From: Verrucomicrobiota bacterium
Lineage (GTDB): Bacteria > Verrucomicrobiota > Verrucomicrobiia > Limisphaerales > PALSA-1396
Assembly: GCA_016200005.1 (NCBI GenBank)
Contig: JACQFP010000022.1
Coordinates: 248,001 to 312,000, forward strand
Reading direction: 5' to 3'
DNA: 64,000 bases
Positions 57,128 to 64,000 of the stretch are shown piece after piece. Position numbers and translations under genes: made by a program. Each line of letters begins with the position of its first letter. Position 1 is the first letter of the stretch. The notes under the pieces are model-generated. The model had not been told where the DNA came from. It was given only the letters and a program-made list of their open reading frames with translations, and searched no databases.

Positions 57128-59152
57128 CTATCTGTGTTTGCCGGATTTCAAAATCGGCTTCACGCGCCAGTCGGCGTTGTCCCCGAAGCGCACATTGTTT
57201 CCGCCCCAGCCAATCCACTTGTTGCCGTAAAGCGCGCGGATGCCCGCCGTGTAAATCGTCATGGTTGCCAGCAGCGAAATGCAAACCAGCGCCGCCGACT
57301 TACGGGTGAGCAGCCCGAAATTGGCCGGGCGGATTTCCGGCGTTTCATCCTGCTGGCGCGCGAAGCCGAGAATCAGCACGGTACAGATGAGGGCGTTGAC
57401 CATGACCATGCCTTCGGTCGCGATGCGGCTCTCGTGAAAAGCCACCACAGCCTTGGTGAAGTTGGCGATGACGATCAGCCAAAGAAACATCAGGTAGAGG
57501 AGTTGCCCTTTGCCGAGCCAGGTCGTCGGCAGCAACGCGACCGGCTGCTTGCGATGTCGCACCAACACCCACACGGTGCAGGCTGTGAACGCCAGCCACA
57601 TCAACGTGAACCAGCTCCAGGCCGAGAAAGTGATGTTGCCGATGAGCGGTGCACGGAGAAATTCCGCCACCGAATGGAACACGCCTTGCCCGACCGTGCG
57701 CACTTCCGTCCAGTCCCGGACGTTTTTGACGATGTTGATGTAGGCAAGAATGTTGAAGATGAACACCACCGCGAAGATTTCTGTCCACGGACGCACGCGC
57801 GGTTCGTCGCGCCGGACGGGCAGCCGCGAGGCGAGAATGCCGAGCGGAATGACGATGGCGAGGCCGTAGAGGAAACCCGCAAATTGTTCGAGCGCGATGC
57901 TGTGCCAGTTGGCGCCGCGCCAGTGCTTCCAGAATTCAATGACCGCGGCGTTGTTGGTCAGCACGGGATTGCCGGGTGAGATGCAGAGAAGCTTGACGAT
58001 TTGGGCAGTCGCCAACGCCAGTCCACCGAGTGCTCCCGAAAGCAGTGCGGCGAATACCACCGGCTTCTGGCCGGTCTTGCGGAAGTGGAGAACCAGCCCG
58101 ATGTAACATCCGAGAATGTTCGCCCAACTGTCGCCGCGTGGCGGCGCGAGCCGGAATCCGCCGACGTCTTGGAACAGCGGCAAATTGGACAACAACACCG
58201 GTCCGACAAGGAACACGATGAAGCTCCACAACGCCATGCGAACGAGCAGCGCGGAGCCGGATCGCCATGCGCCGTAGCGCCAGAAATAAATCGCGCCGCC
58301 GCCAATCGCGCCGAACAGCCAGCCCAGATGCGCGCTGAGTTTGTAAAACACCACCGGCCAGTTGGTGATCATGTCCTCGGCCAAAAATTTCGGAGCACCG
58401 GTCGCGGAATCAAGCATCGTCACATCGCCTTGCGGGTGAACGAGCGCGCCTACGACGGTGGCTTGCCAACCCGTTGCCGCGAGCAACTGTTGAATTCCCC
58501 AGCCCACAGCCGCGCCGCCGAGCAGGCACAACAACAATTGCGGGAGTTTGCTGAAACGTCGATCCCACAAATCGAACGCGCACAGGGCAATCAAGGCAAG
58601 GACCGCTTCCAGCCATTCGCTGTCCAGCCAGTAAAGTGGATCACGCTGGCGAAAATCGGAGCGATCAGCGCCGAACGCCGCGAACAACCGGTCTTGAAAG
58701 TCAAAGGGCGTATCTTGAATGACATATTGCACCGCCCAGATTCCAAAGACCCAAAGCATCGGACGGAAAATGGCCGTGAGCTTTTCGCCCTCCTCGACCG
58801 CTGCGTAAGCCGTGGCCGCCCCGCCGATTCCCGCCCAAAGAAACGCCTCCAGGAACGTCGCGAAGAAACCGTACACCTGCGTCGGCAAATGGCCGGAGAA
58901 GGTGTAGGAAACGGGAACCATGTAGGCGATTGAACCGCCGAAGCCCCAACCCAGCGCGCCGAAGAACGCGAAATAAGGAACACGCCGCCGCCAATCCTCG
59001 CGTCCCGACATCAGCGCCGCAGCGATGGCAGCCAAGGCCCCGGGGATCATGGCGCCGGCTTCGTGACCGTAATTGCCCCGGATGCCCCAGCCGATGGACA
59101 GCGACAACAAAACCAGAAGAACAGACGAGGCGCGAAATGATGGTGGTTTCAT
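57128..59152 (-). CDS. Large polytopic membrane protein of unknown function
   Basis: 674 residues from the ATG at 59152 (MKPPSFRASSVLLVLLSLSI); the frame to 59224 is formed by a palindromic repeat. About 15-17 membrane segments are predicted by eye. Notable strings are IGWGIRGNYGHEAGAMIPGA near the N-terminus, FGALGWGFGGSIAYM, TPFDFQDRLFAAFGADRSD, AVGWGIQQLLAA, SWANILGCYIGLVLHF and a C-terminal GNKWIGWGGNNVRFGDNADW. The WGIRGNYGHE and Gly-rich pattern does not match any transporter family I can name; similar proteins are hypothetical in Planctomycetota/Verrucomicrobiota as far as I recall. It precedes the heparinase-like gene in transcription order (72 bases) and may take part in handling its product. 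Confidence 0.75.
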   Translation of the reverse strand: MKPPSFRASSVLLVLLSLSIGWGIRGNYGHEAGAMIPGALAAIAAALMSGREDWRRRVPYFAFFGALGWGFGGSIAYMVPVSYTFSGHLPTQVYGFFATFLEAFLWAGIGGAATAYAAVEEGEKLTAIFRPMLWVFGIWAVQYVIQDTPFDFQDRLFAAFGADRSDFRQRDPLYWLDSEWLEAVLALIALCAFDLWDRRFSKLPQLLLCLLGGAAVGWGIQQLLAATGWQATVVGALVHPQGDVTMLDSATGAPKFLAEDMITNWPVVFYKLSAHLGWLFGAIGGGAIYFWRYGAWRSGSALLVRMALWSFIVFLVGPVLLSNLPLFQDVGGFRLAPPRGDSWANILGCYIGLVLHFRKTGQKPVVFAALLSGALGGLALATAQIVKLLCISPGNPVLTNNAAVIEFWKHWRGANWHSIALEQFAGFLYGLAIVIPLGILASRLPVRRDEPRVRPWTEIFAVVFIFNILAYINIVKNVRDWTEVRTVGQGVFHSVAEFLRAPLIGNITFSAWSWFTLMWLAFTACTVWVLVRHRKQPVALLPTTWLGKGQLLYLMFLWLIVIANFTKAVVAFHESRIATEGMVMVNALICTVLILGFARQQDETPEIRPANFGLLTRKSAALVCISLLATMTIYTAGIRALYGNKWIGWGGNNVRFGDNADWRVKPILKSGKHR

Positions 59153-59170
59153 GATGGCTGGCCTCCGGAC

Positions 59171-59240
59171 AGGAGCGCGGACAGCCTTGTCCGCGAGTTT
59201 CGAGGATGGGGTTCGCGCGGACATGGCTGGCCGCGCTCCT
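59171..59240. repeat. Inverted repeat upstream of the large membrane protein gene
   Basis: Left arm AGGAGCGCGGACAGCCTTGT plus CCGCG (59171-59195) and right arm 59214-59240 (ending GGCTGGCCGCGCTCCT) are reverse complements with about two mismatches over 25 bases. The loop is about 18 bases. It sits 20 bases upstream of the gene's ATG. Confidence 0.75.
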
Positions 59241-59372
59241 GGCGTTGATTCATGGCAAGGACGAGCGGCTGATTGCGAAAATACGCCGCTGCGATCTGAG
59301 TCATGAGCGAATTCTTACCAACGCGTCGCGGTGATGGCGAGACTGGATTCGTCAAATAAAGAAATTCAGCAA

Positions 59373-60125
59373 TCAGAAATCGAACGGCGTGGTGTCCTGA
59401 ACGCGGCTGAGATCAGGATCGTTTCGCGGGGCGGATTGACCATACGAGAGAAACTTGAGAACGCTCGTCCCTCGCCAGCGCCAGTTCTCAGCGTGTCCGT
59501 CCATGAACGAGAGCACACAGGATTTGTTGTGGCGGCTGGCCGGCAGATTCCACCAACTGGGGTCGCGACGCGGCGCGATTCCAAAACCGCCGTTGTCGAT
59601 GCTGTCCTCCTGCTCATCCCAAAAGACGGACTTGACGGTCGGCGGCGGGGCGATGATCTGGGTCGACTTGACCAACCGCGCACCGTCGCCACTCAGCGCG
59701 TAATCAATCGCGTAACTGCGGGTGCGAGGAACGCTTTTCGGCGGGAGCGTCAGGGAGCGATCACCGGGGCAACGGTAGATGGCGACCGAACGGTTGTATT
59801 TAAAAAGCACTCCTTGTTCGATGTTCGTGGTCGTGGTGTCGCGCTTCGCATCGCCCACGACCCACGAGTCCGCCAGGCTGGCCGTGGGCACGGCGTGGTT
59901 CATCGGCAGCACGTCACGGTTGTCGTCCGCATACATGATGTAGCAGACCTGGAGTTGCTTCAAATTATTGAGGCAGCTTGTCTGTTGACCTTTGATCTTT
60001 GCCTTCGAGAGCGCGGGCAACAACAGCCCGGCCAGAATCGCGATGATGGCAATGACCACCAACAGTTCAATCAGCGTGAAACCGCGCCTACCGGTTCCGT
60101 TCGTGATGCAAAGTTGGTCGTTCAT
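59373..60125 (-). CDS. Prepilin-type N-terminal cleavage/methylation protein (pseudopilin-like)
   Basis: 250 residues. The type IV prepilin motif [20 protein letters not shown] places the cleavage after Gly15 with Glu at +5, followed by [20 protein letters not shown] and [19 protein letters not shown], the typical verrucomicrobial/planctomycetal opening. The C-terminal part carries [16 protein letters not shown], close to the H-X9-DG motif of the DUF1559-like group. Such proteins are exported and assembled or anchored by type II secretion/pilus machinery; dozens of copies per genome are common in this phylum. The stop lies within a gene-poor gap before the membrane protein. Confidence 0.9.
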   Translation of the reverse strand: MNDQLCITNGTGRRGFTLIELLVVIAIIAILAGLLLPALSKAKIKGQQTSCLNNLKQLQVCYIMYADDNRDVLPMNHAVPTASLADSWVVGDAKRDTTTTNIEQGVLFKYNRSVAIYRCPGDRSLTLPPKSVPRTRSYAIDYALSGDGARLVKSTQIIAPPPTVKSVFWDEQEDSIDNGGFGIAPRRDPSWWNLPASRHNKSCVLSFMDGHAENWRWRGTSVLKFLSYGQSAPRNDPDLSRVQDTTPFDF

Positions 60126-60246
60126 GAAACCGGCTGAACTTCAGCATCAAGTTGCTGGTCGGTCAATGACTCAAATCGGGCTGTTGGAAAAAGAAGAAAA
60201 CCTCGGACAAAAACGGGTGGCGAATGAAGTCCGATTAGCAATTTGA

Positions 60247-60501
60247 TTATCCCTCTCGTTTAGCGTTCTGAATCCCTTCGGCTTCCTTTATCAATTGAGC
60301 AAGGGAAACTTCCAAACCTTTGGCAATAGCTTTTGCCGTATCTAAATTCGGGCTTCGCTCTCCGCGTTCCAAAAGACCGATATACGTTTGGTGGAGTCCC
60401 GATTTTTCTGCCAAGGCCGCACGGCTGAGACCTCGTGTCTCTCGGTGTCCTTTAACGACCTGAGAAAAGGCATCAGACAATTCCAAAGGGACGCGCCGCA
60501 T
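60247..60501 (-). CDS. XRE family transcriptional regulator
   Basis: 84 residues from the ATG at 60501 (MRRVPLELSDAFSQVVKGHR); a TTG at 60534 is possible. The helix-turn-helix is RGLSRAALAEKSGLHQTYIG followed by LLERGERSPNLDTAKAIAKG and LEVSLAQLIKEAE, a minimal Cro/CI-type DNA-binding domain with no other domain. It is divergent from the LamG gene with about 105 bases between the start codons, so it may control that gene or itself. Orphan XRE genes of this size often derive from mobile elements, but none is visible here. Confidence 0.9.
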   Translation of the reverse strand: MRRVPLELSDAFSQVVKGHRETRGLSRAALAEKSGLHQTYIGLLERGERSPNLDTAKAIAKGLEVSLAQLIKEAEGIQNAKREG

Positions 60502-60550
60502 CCCGTGAAAAATGCCCCGCAGAAATGAAAACAAGCATAAGACATTTGTA

Positions 60551-60579
60551 TTGACTAGGATTCAAAAAACGGTTTTGAT
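60551..60579 (+). promoter_or_regulatory. Possible promoter of the LamG gene
   Basis: TTGACT at 60551-60556 and TTTGAT at 60574-60579, 17 bases apart, with the ATG at 60607. The -35 is good; the -10 matches at four of six positions. Confidence 0.4.
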
Positions 60580-60606
60580 TAAAACAAACCAAGAGCCAAA
60601 GAAACC

Positions 60607-61578
60607 ATGAACCCTAAATACCTCGCTATTCTAGCGGCGTGCTCTCTAGCCGCCGTTTCACTCCAAGCCCAAGATCAGTTCACCAACGGGCTGGTGGCAT
60701 ATTATCCGTTCAACGGGAACGTGAATGATGAGAGTGGATTTGGGAGAAACGAAATCATTTACGGGGATGCGACACTAACTTCTGACCGTTTTGGTGTATC
60801 AGGGAGGGCTTATGCCTTCGATGGCACGAATGACTGGCTTCGTTCCTCCTCTCCTATCAACGATGTCACAAATAATTTCACGATGACTATATGGTTCAGA
60901 GCCAGCGAGGTACATCGGACAAATGAGTTCGGGCCTTGCATCATTTTCCCTGCTCACGGTGCCGCAACTTGGGGCGACTCTAGCGTTGGCGCGGGAATAT
61001 CGGCAGGCACTAATCAAATAGGCGTGTGGGAACATACTCATAATTACAACCCCAAGGTAATGCAGTTGGACGGCTATTTTCCAAATTGGACAATGGTGAC
61101 GTTGGTTTACTCGAATCGAATACCATTCTTATACACAAACGGTATTTTGGCCGCAGTGGGCAACCAGAGTTCACAGAGTCCAGTCAGACCTTCAAACGGT
61201 CAGGCGTTGACCTCGTCGCTTTATGGGAACGAAGAGGGCGGGTTCGGAGGATATCATCAGGTAGGTGGAGGGGGGTCTTTTTTCAAAGGAAGTTTGGACG
61301 ACATCCGAATCTACAATCGGACGCTCTCCGATCAAGAAGTGCAGCAGCTCTATAATTACGAGGTAAATCCCATTCCGTTTCTGACTGTTGCGGTAAAGAC
61401 GATCCGGTTAAGTATGTTTGTTGCACTGGGCAAAACGAATCAGCTTGAATCCTCCAGTAATTTGATTACTTGGACAAACTACGGCTCACCGTTCACGGCT
61501 ACTAATTCCGTTATGTATCAGGATGTGGACGTTTCGAACGGCCAGCGATTCTTCCGAATTAAGGAAGTTGGACCGTGA
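60607..61578 (+). CDS. Secreted LamG/concanavalin-like domain protein
   Basis: 323 residues with a signal peptide (MNPKYLAILAACSLAAVSLQ, then AQ). The LamG domain is typical: GLVAYYPFNGNVNDESGFGR, YAFDGTNDWLRSSSP, NNFTMTIWFRAS, NWTMVTLVYS and SLDDIRIYNRTLSDQEVQQL followed by YNYE. A second short module (about 260-320) has LESSSNLITWTNYGSPFTAT and a final RFFRIKEVGP, the tail common to secreted verrucomicrobial proteins. Carbohydrate or surface binding is likely, with no enzymatic motif. The region is AT-richer than its surroundings. Confidence 0.85.
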   Translation: MNPKYLAILAACSLAAVSLQAQDQFTNGLVAYYPFNGNVNDESGFGRNEIIYGDATLTSDRFGVSGRAYAFDGTNDWLRSSSPINDVTNNFTMTIWFRASEVHRTNEFGPCIIFPAHGAATWGDSSVGAGISAGTNQIGVWEHTHNYNPKVMQLDGYFPNWTMVTLVYSNRIPFLYTNGILAAVGNQSSQSPVRPSNGQALTSSLYGNEEGGFGGYHQVGGGGSFFKGSLDDIRIYNRTLSDQEVQQLYNYEVNPIPFLTVAVKTIRLSMFVALGKTNQLESSSNLITWTNYGSPFTATNSVMYQDVDVSNGQRFFRIKEVGP

Positions 61579-61598
61579 AAGCCATGTTTGGTTTGTCC

Positions 61599-62114
61599 CT
61601 ATAAAACAGCCACCGCCTCGATTTCGATTTGGTTGCCCGGTGGCGCAAGTTCCGTCACGCCCACGGCGGTCGAGGCGGGATAAGGCTTCACGAGATATTC
61701 CTTGCGCACTTTGCGATAGACCGGCAGGTCACGGCTGAAGTGCGTGAAGTAAGCGCGCAGGATCACAATGTTCGCCATCGAGCCACCGGCCTGTTCGACG
61801 ATCACCTTGATGCGCTCGAACGTCTGGCGGAACTGCGTCTCCATGTCGGCGTTGTAATCGCGCGGGCCTTGCCCGGAGATGAACACCAGACGCTGGCCTT
61901 CGGCAAGGATGCCCGGCGTGTAACCCACATCAGCTGCGGGAGCATCGGGCGGATTCAGACCTTTGATCTTCATTGCGGGAGAGGAAGCAGTCCTCGGCTT
62001 GGCGTCGCCGGCTGCGTTGGCGATTGACGGAAGTCCACCTGCAAGCCCGAGCAGCCCGGCGGCGAGAAACGTTCGACGGTCGTGTGAACGGTTGCGTGAA
62101 CGTTTGGATTTCAT
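61599..62114 (-). CDS. RidA family protein with Tat signal
   Basis: 171 residues from the ATG at 62114 (MKSKRSRNRS). A twin-arginine signal (SHDRRTFLAAGLLGLAGGLP, ending SIANAAGD) precedes a RidA/YjgF domain: GQRLVFISGQGPRDYNADME, TQFRQTFERIKVIVEQAGGS, ILRAYFTHFSRDLPVYRKVR, YPASTAVGVTELAPPGNQIE and IEAVAVL. RidA proteins in the cytosol hydrolyse reactive enamines; export by Tat is unusual and suggests another substrate or role. The key Arg normally found in the ARSAVQV-like position is not clearly matched (STAVGVTELA), so deaminase activity is uncertain. It faces the LamG gene. Confidence 0.88.
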   Translation of the reverse strand: MKSKRSRNRSHDRRTFLAAGLLGLAGGLPSIANAAGDAKPRTASSPAMKIKGLNPPDAPAADVGYTPGILAEGQRLVFISGQGPRDYNADMETQFRQTFERIKVIVEQAGGSMANIVILRAYFTHFSRDLPVYRKVRKEYLVKPYPASTAVGVTELAPPGNQIEIEAVAVL

Positions 62115-62225
62115 TTTAGCACTAGTATGGCCTTGCGCCATGCCCCGATTCATTCGCACCTTGGTATGTGGCGAGCCGCGAATTCAAAGGGAAGCGTCTT
62201 CGACCGTCGAATTTCTTCGTAATAA

Positions 62226-63632
62226 TCATAACGGCAGTTTGATGCCCGACAAGCGCTGATACATTTCTATCGCGTACCTATCCGTCATTCCTGACACAAA
62301 GTCTGTAAGGGCGAGGATTCTTTCATATCTGGTCAATTTATCGATTACTTTCTCGTTGGACTCTTTCGAGAATTTGTTGTCTTTGAAGAGCATCCCCCTC
62401 GGGAAGATTTGCCTCAGCTTTTCATTTTCTTTCCCGGTTCCATTTAACACAACAGCGCCCCAAAATATATCCAATAAGCCGCCTAGGGTTTTGAAACCGG
62501 CCAGTTCAATCTGCAAAACTCTTTGGTCAGTGTAAACGTGCCGTTCGATAAGCGCTCGAATCGTTTTGAATGAGCCTCTATAGTTCTTGTCAATCCGTGC
62601 GATCAGTTCGTCCTTCATCGTGCCACTTTCAATCACCGCCAAATTACGCATGAACACACGGACGCATTCTTTAACCAGCGTGTTTACGGCGGCTGCGCGC
62701 AGTTTTCGGATCAAAACATCCTCTGGTGCGCCATTCCTTCGCGCGTAATCATAATCCCTTCTGCTTTCAGCGTCCATTAGAGCCCTCATCGGCGGCGCAA
62801 TCGTCTTGAACCCCAGCAGGTTCAGCTTGTGAGCATCCTCCAAGTCAACCAGCCCATAGCAGATGTCGTCTGCAGCTTCGAGTAAAAACGCCAGAGGGTG
62901 TCGCGCATATACTCCGTCACTACGGCGGATCATCCGAAGATGGTTAAACGCCTTTATTGCCCACGGTCGTTCAGCATTGAAATACCCGAATTTCTTTTTT
63001 GAAACGTCCTTATCATTTTTGTCGCTCCCATGTGGAAGGGTTGAAGGACAGGGATATTTCATCATGGCTCCGATGAGCGCGAATGTAGGAGAAACGCCGC
63101 CCATCCTGCGGAAATGTCTCGTAAGGATTCGAAAGCCTTGCGCATTTCCCTCGAACGATTGCAGATCGTTTACCTCATGGTTCGATTCTAGTGAGCTGGT
63201 ATGGTTCTCAGCCCACTTCCGAATCGCATCTTCTCCTGAGTGGCCGAAAGGGGGATTGCCGAGATCATGGGCCAAGCAGGCCGATGCCACAAGAGTTCCA
63301 AATTCTTGAGGGGAGGGTAAATGCTTGTCTGTGATCTGGCGGCCATGCAGTGAAAGACGCAGGTGTAAATGCTTACCAGCCAAGATTCCTAGCGTCCTTC
63401 CAACGGATGCGACTTCTAAGGTATGTGTAAGCCGTGTGCGCGTATAGTCTGTGACTGAAAATGGGAAGACCTGTGTTTTGTCCTGCAACCGTCGGAACGC
63501 GCTGGAGTAGATGATTCGGCCATAGTCACGCTCAAATTCCGAACGAATCATGTCAGTTTGTCTTCTGGGCTCTCCACACAAACGCTCATCAGAAAGCAAG
63601 GACTGCCATAGTTTGAGTTTTTCGGAACTCAT
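62226..63632 (-). CDS. dgt: Deoxyguanosinetriphosphate triphosphohydrolase-like protein
   Basis: 468 residues from the ATG at 63632 (MSSEKLKLWQSLLSDERLCG). It belongs to the HD-domain dNTPase family: RSEFERDYGRIIYSSAFRRL and QDKTQVFP at the N-terminus, then the HD residues in THTLEVASVGRTLGILAG and ACLAHDLGNPPFGHSGEDAI, NHEVNDLQSFEGNAQGFRIL, and a later Asp in LEAADDICYGLVDLEDAHKL. It hydrolyses dGTP or other dNTPs to the nucleoside and triphosphate, and relatives act in nucleotide balance or phage defence. The body is longer than the short dGTPases and close to E. coli Dgt in size. A longer frame to 63740 is not needed. The base composition is more AT-rich than most neighbours. Confidence 0.9.
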   Translation of the reverse strand: MSSEKLKLWQSLLSDERLCGEPRRQTDMIRSEFERDYGRIIYSSAFRRLQDKTQVFPFSVTDYTRTRLTHTLEVASVGRTLGILAGKHLHLRLSLHGRQITDKHLPSPQEFGTLVASACLAHDLGNPPFGHSGEDAIRKWAENHTSSLESNHEVNDLQSFEGNAQGFRILTRHFRRMGGVSPTFALIGAMMKYPCPSTLPHGSDKNDKDVSKKKFGYFNAERPWAIKAFNHLRMIRRSDGVYARHPLAFLLEAADDICYGLVDLEDAHKLNLLGFKTIAPPMRALMDAESRRDYDYARRNGAPEDVLIRKLRAAAVNTLVKECVRVFMRNLAVIESGTMKDELIARIDKNYRGSFKTIRALIERHVYTDQRVLQIELAGFKTLGGLLDIFWGAVVLNGTGKENEKLRQIFPRGMLFKDNKFSKESNEKVIDKLTRYERILALTDFVSGMTDRYAIEMYQRLSGIKLPL

Positions 63633-63690
63633 CGCTGATTTGATATAACAACTGATCCAGTCTTGCGTGCTTCCGGTAAGGCGGCACCAT

Positions 63691-64000
63691 CTAACGCGGC
63701 GCGGCGGCAACTCGTTTTGCGATGGTGTCGAGGTCAACAATCGCGGCGCGGTTGCCGGCTTTCTTCACGAGTTCACAAACCAGTTCGATGGCTTTGAACT
63801 CCGGGTCGCTCGGATACAGCACGGAAGGATGCGAGAGCAGGTCGAACACGGCGCGATGTTCGATGGCCCATTCGACGCCGAGGCGGATCGCCTTGAGAAA
63901 ATGTTCCAGCTTCCAACGTCCGTTGCGGAACGCGCCGATGTCGCTGATGGGACTCATCGGAACATCAATCAGTCCGGTCGGATAGACGAACGGTTGCGCG
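63691..64000 (-). CDS. C-terminal part of a probable polysaccharide deacetylase, truncated by window edge
   Basis: The frame is open to the right edge; at least 102 residues are visible. The segment FVYPTGLIDVPMSPISDIGA followed by FRNGRWKLEHFLKAIRLGVE is the late part of polysaccharide deacetylase-type (NodB-like) proteins, where YP-G-hydrophobic-P-SP-SD is the usual wording. The rest, VLYPSDPEFKAIELVCELVK then NRAAIVDLDTIAKRVAA, is the usual helical tail. The true start is outside the window; an internal ATG at 63957 should not be taken as the start. The dgt start lies 58 bases downstream. Confidence 0.65.
   Translation of the reverse strand, partial: AQPFVYPTGLIDVPMSPISDIGAFRNGRWKLEHFLKAIRLGVEWAIEHRAVFDLLSHPSVLYPSDPEFKAIELVCELVKKAGNRAAIVDLDTIAKRVAAAPR

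Overview
The window looks like a chromosomal segment of a Verrucomicrobiota bacterium, probably of the Pedosphaera/Limisphaera-type group (subdivision 3). This is inference. It rests on the secreted multi-Ig/InlB-repeat proteins, a prepilin of the kind abundant in Verrucomicrobiota and Planctomycetota, Tat-exported sugar isomerase-like and RidA proteins, large secreted RHS proteins, and short palindromic repeats inserted inside coding genes. No 16S gene is present, so the assignment is not proven. Genes lie on both strands, are closely spaced, and there is no phage or IS element.

Layout. 1-6.4 kb: 3' end of an outer-membrane beta-barrel gene, then two paralogous secreted multi-Ig proteins, the second carrying a cupredoxin domain. 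6.4-11.5 kb: rdgB (+), facing suhB and valS (-). 11.5-20.4 kb (all -): a cbb3 oxidase cluster, transcribed ccoI-ccoS-ccoNO(fused)-ccoQ-ccoP-ccoG-fixH-TauE/SafE-like. 20.7-22.2 kb: citramalate synthase cimA (-). 22.3-26.1 kb: a compact + operon of GbsR/MarR-type regulator, DCC-like protein, DUF2071-like protein, TIGR01777 epimerase and DUF2071 protein, preceded by a dyad operator overlapping a promoter. 26.2-28.0 kb: cysteine synthase-like enzyme and rhodanese. 28.1-33.6 kb: an 1845-residue RHS protein with a VgrG-like segment near its end. 34-41 kb (-): small membrane protein, tandem alpha/beta hydrolase, a histidine kinase/OmpR regulator pair and a secreted protein of unknown function. 41.3-44.4 kb: Tat-exported TIM-barrel protein, xylose isomerase and a sugar mutarotase. 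44.6-49.6 kb: a TonB receptor-YfiR-histidine kinase-response regulator operon. 49.6-51.5 kb: IolG/IolE-like pair. Then tRNA-Ser(GGA), two tandem secreted paralogues, GNAT, macro-domain protein, heparinase-like protein, a large unknown membrane protein, a prepilin, an XRE regulator, a LamG protein, RidA, a dGTPase and the 3' end of a probable polysaccharide deacetylase gene.

The most unusual feature is structural. At least three families of short GC-rich or palindromic repeats sit inside or at the edges of open genes and are translated: four sites in valS, two in ccoI, one composite element forming most of ccoS, and short ones in rdgB, suhB and the second DUF2071 gene. Two other inverted-repeat elements lie between genes or span a gene start. 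The second point of interest is the RHS protein whose C-terminal region reads like a piece of VgrG, the type VI secretion spike.

Start codons were chosen by signal peptides, family N-termini, Shine-Dalgarno-like sequence and overlap with the upstream gene; several of the longest open frames begin at implausible TTG codons and were shortened.
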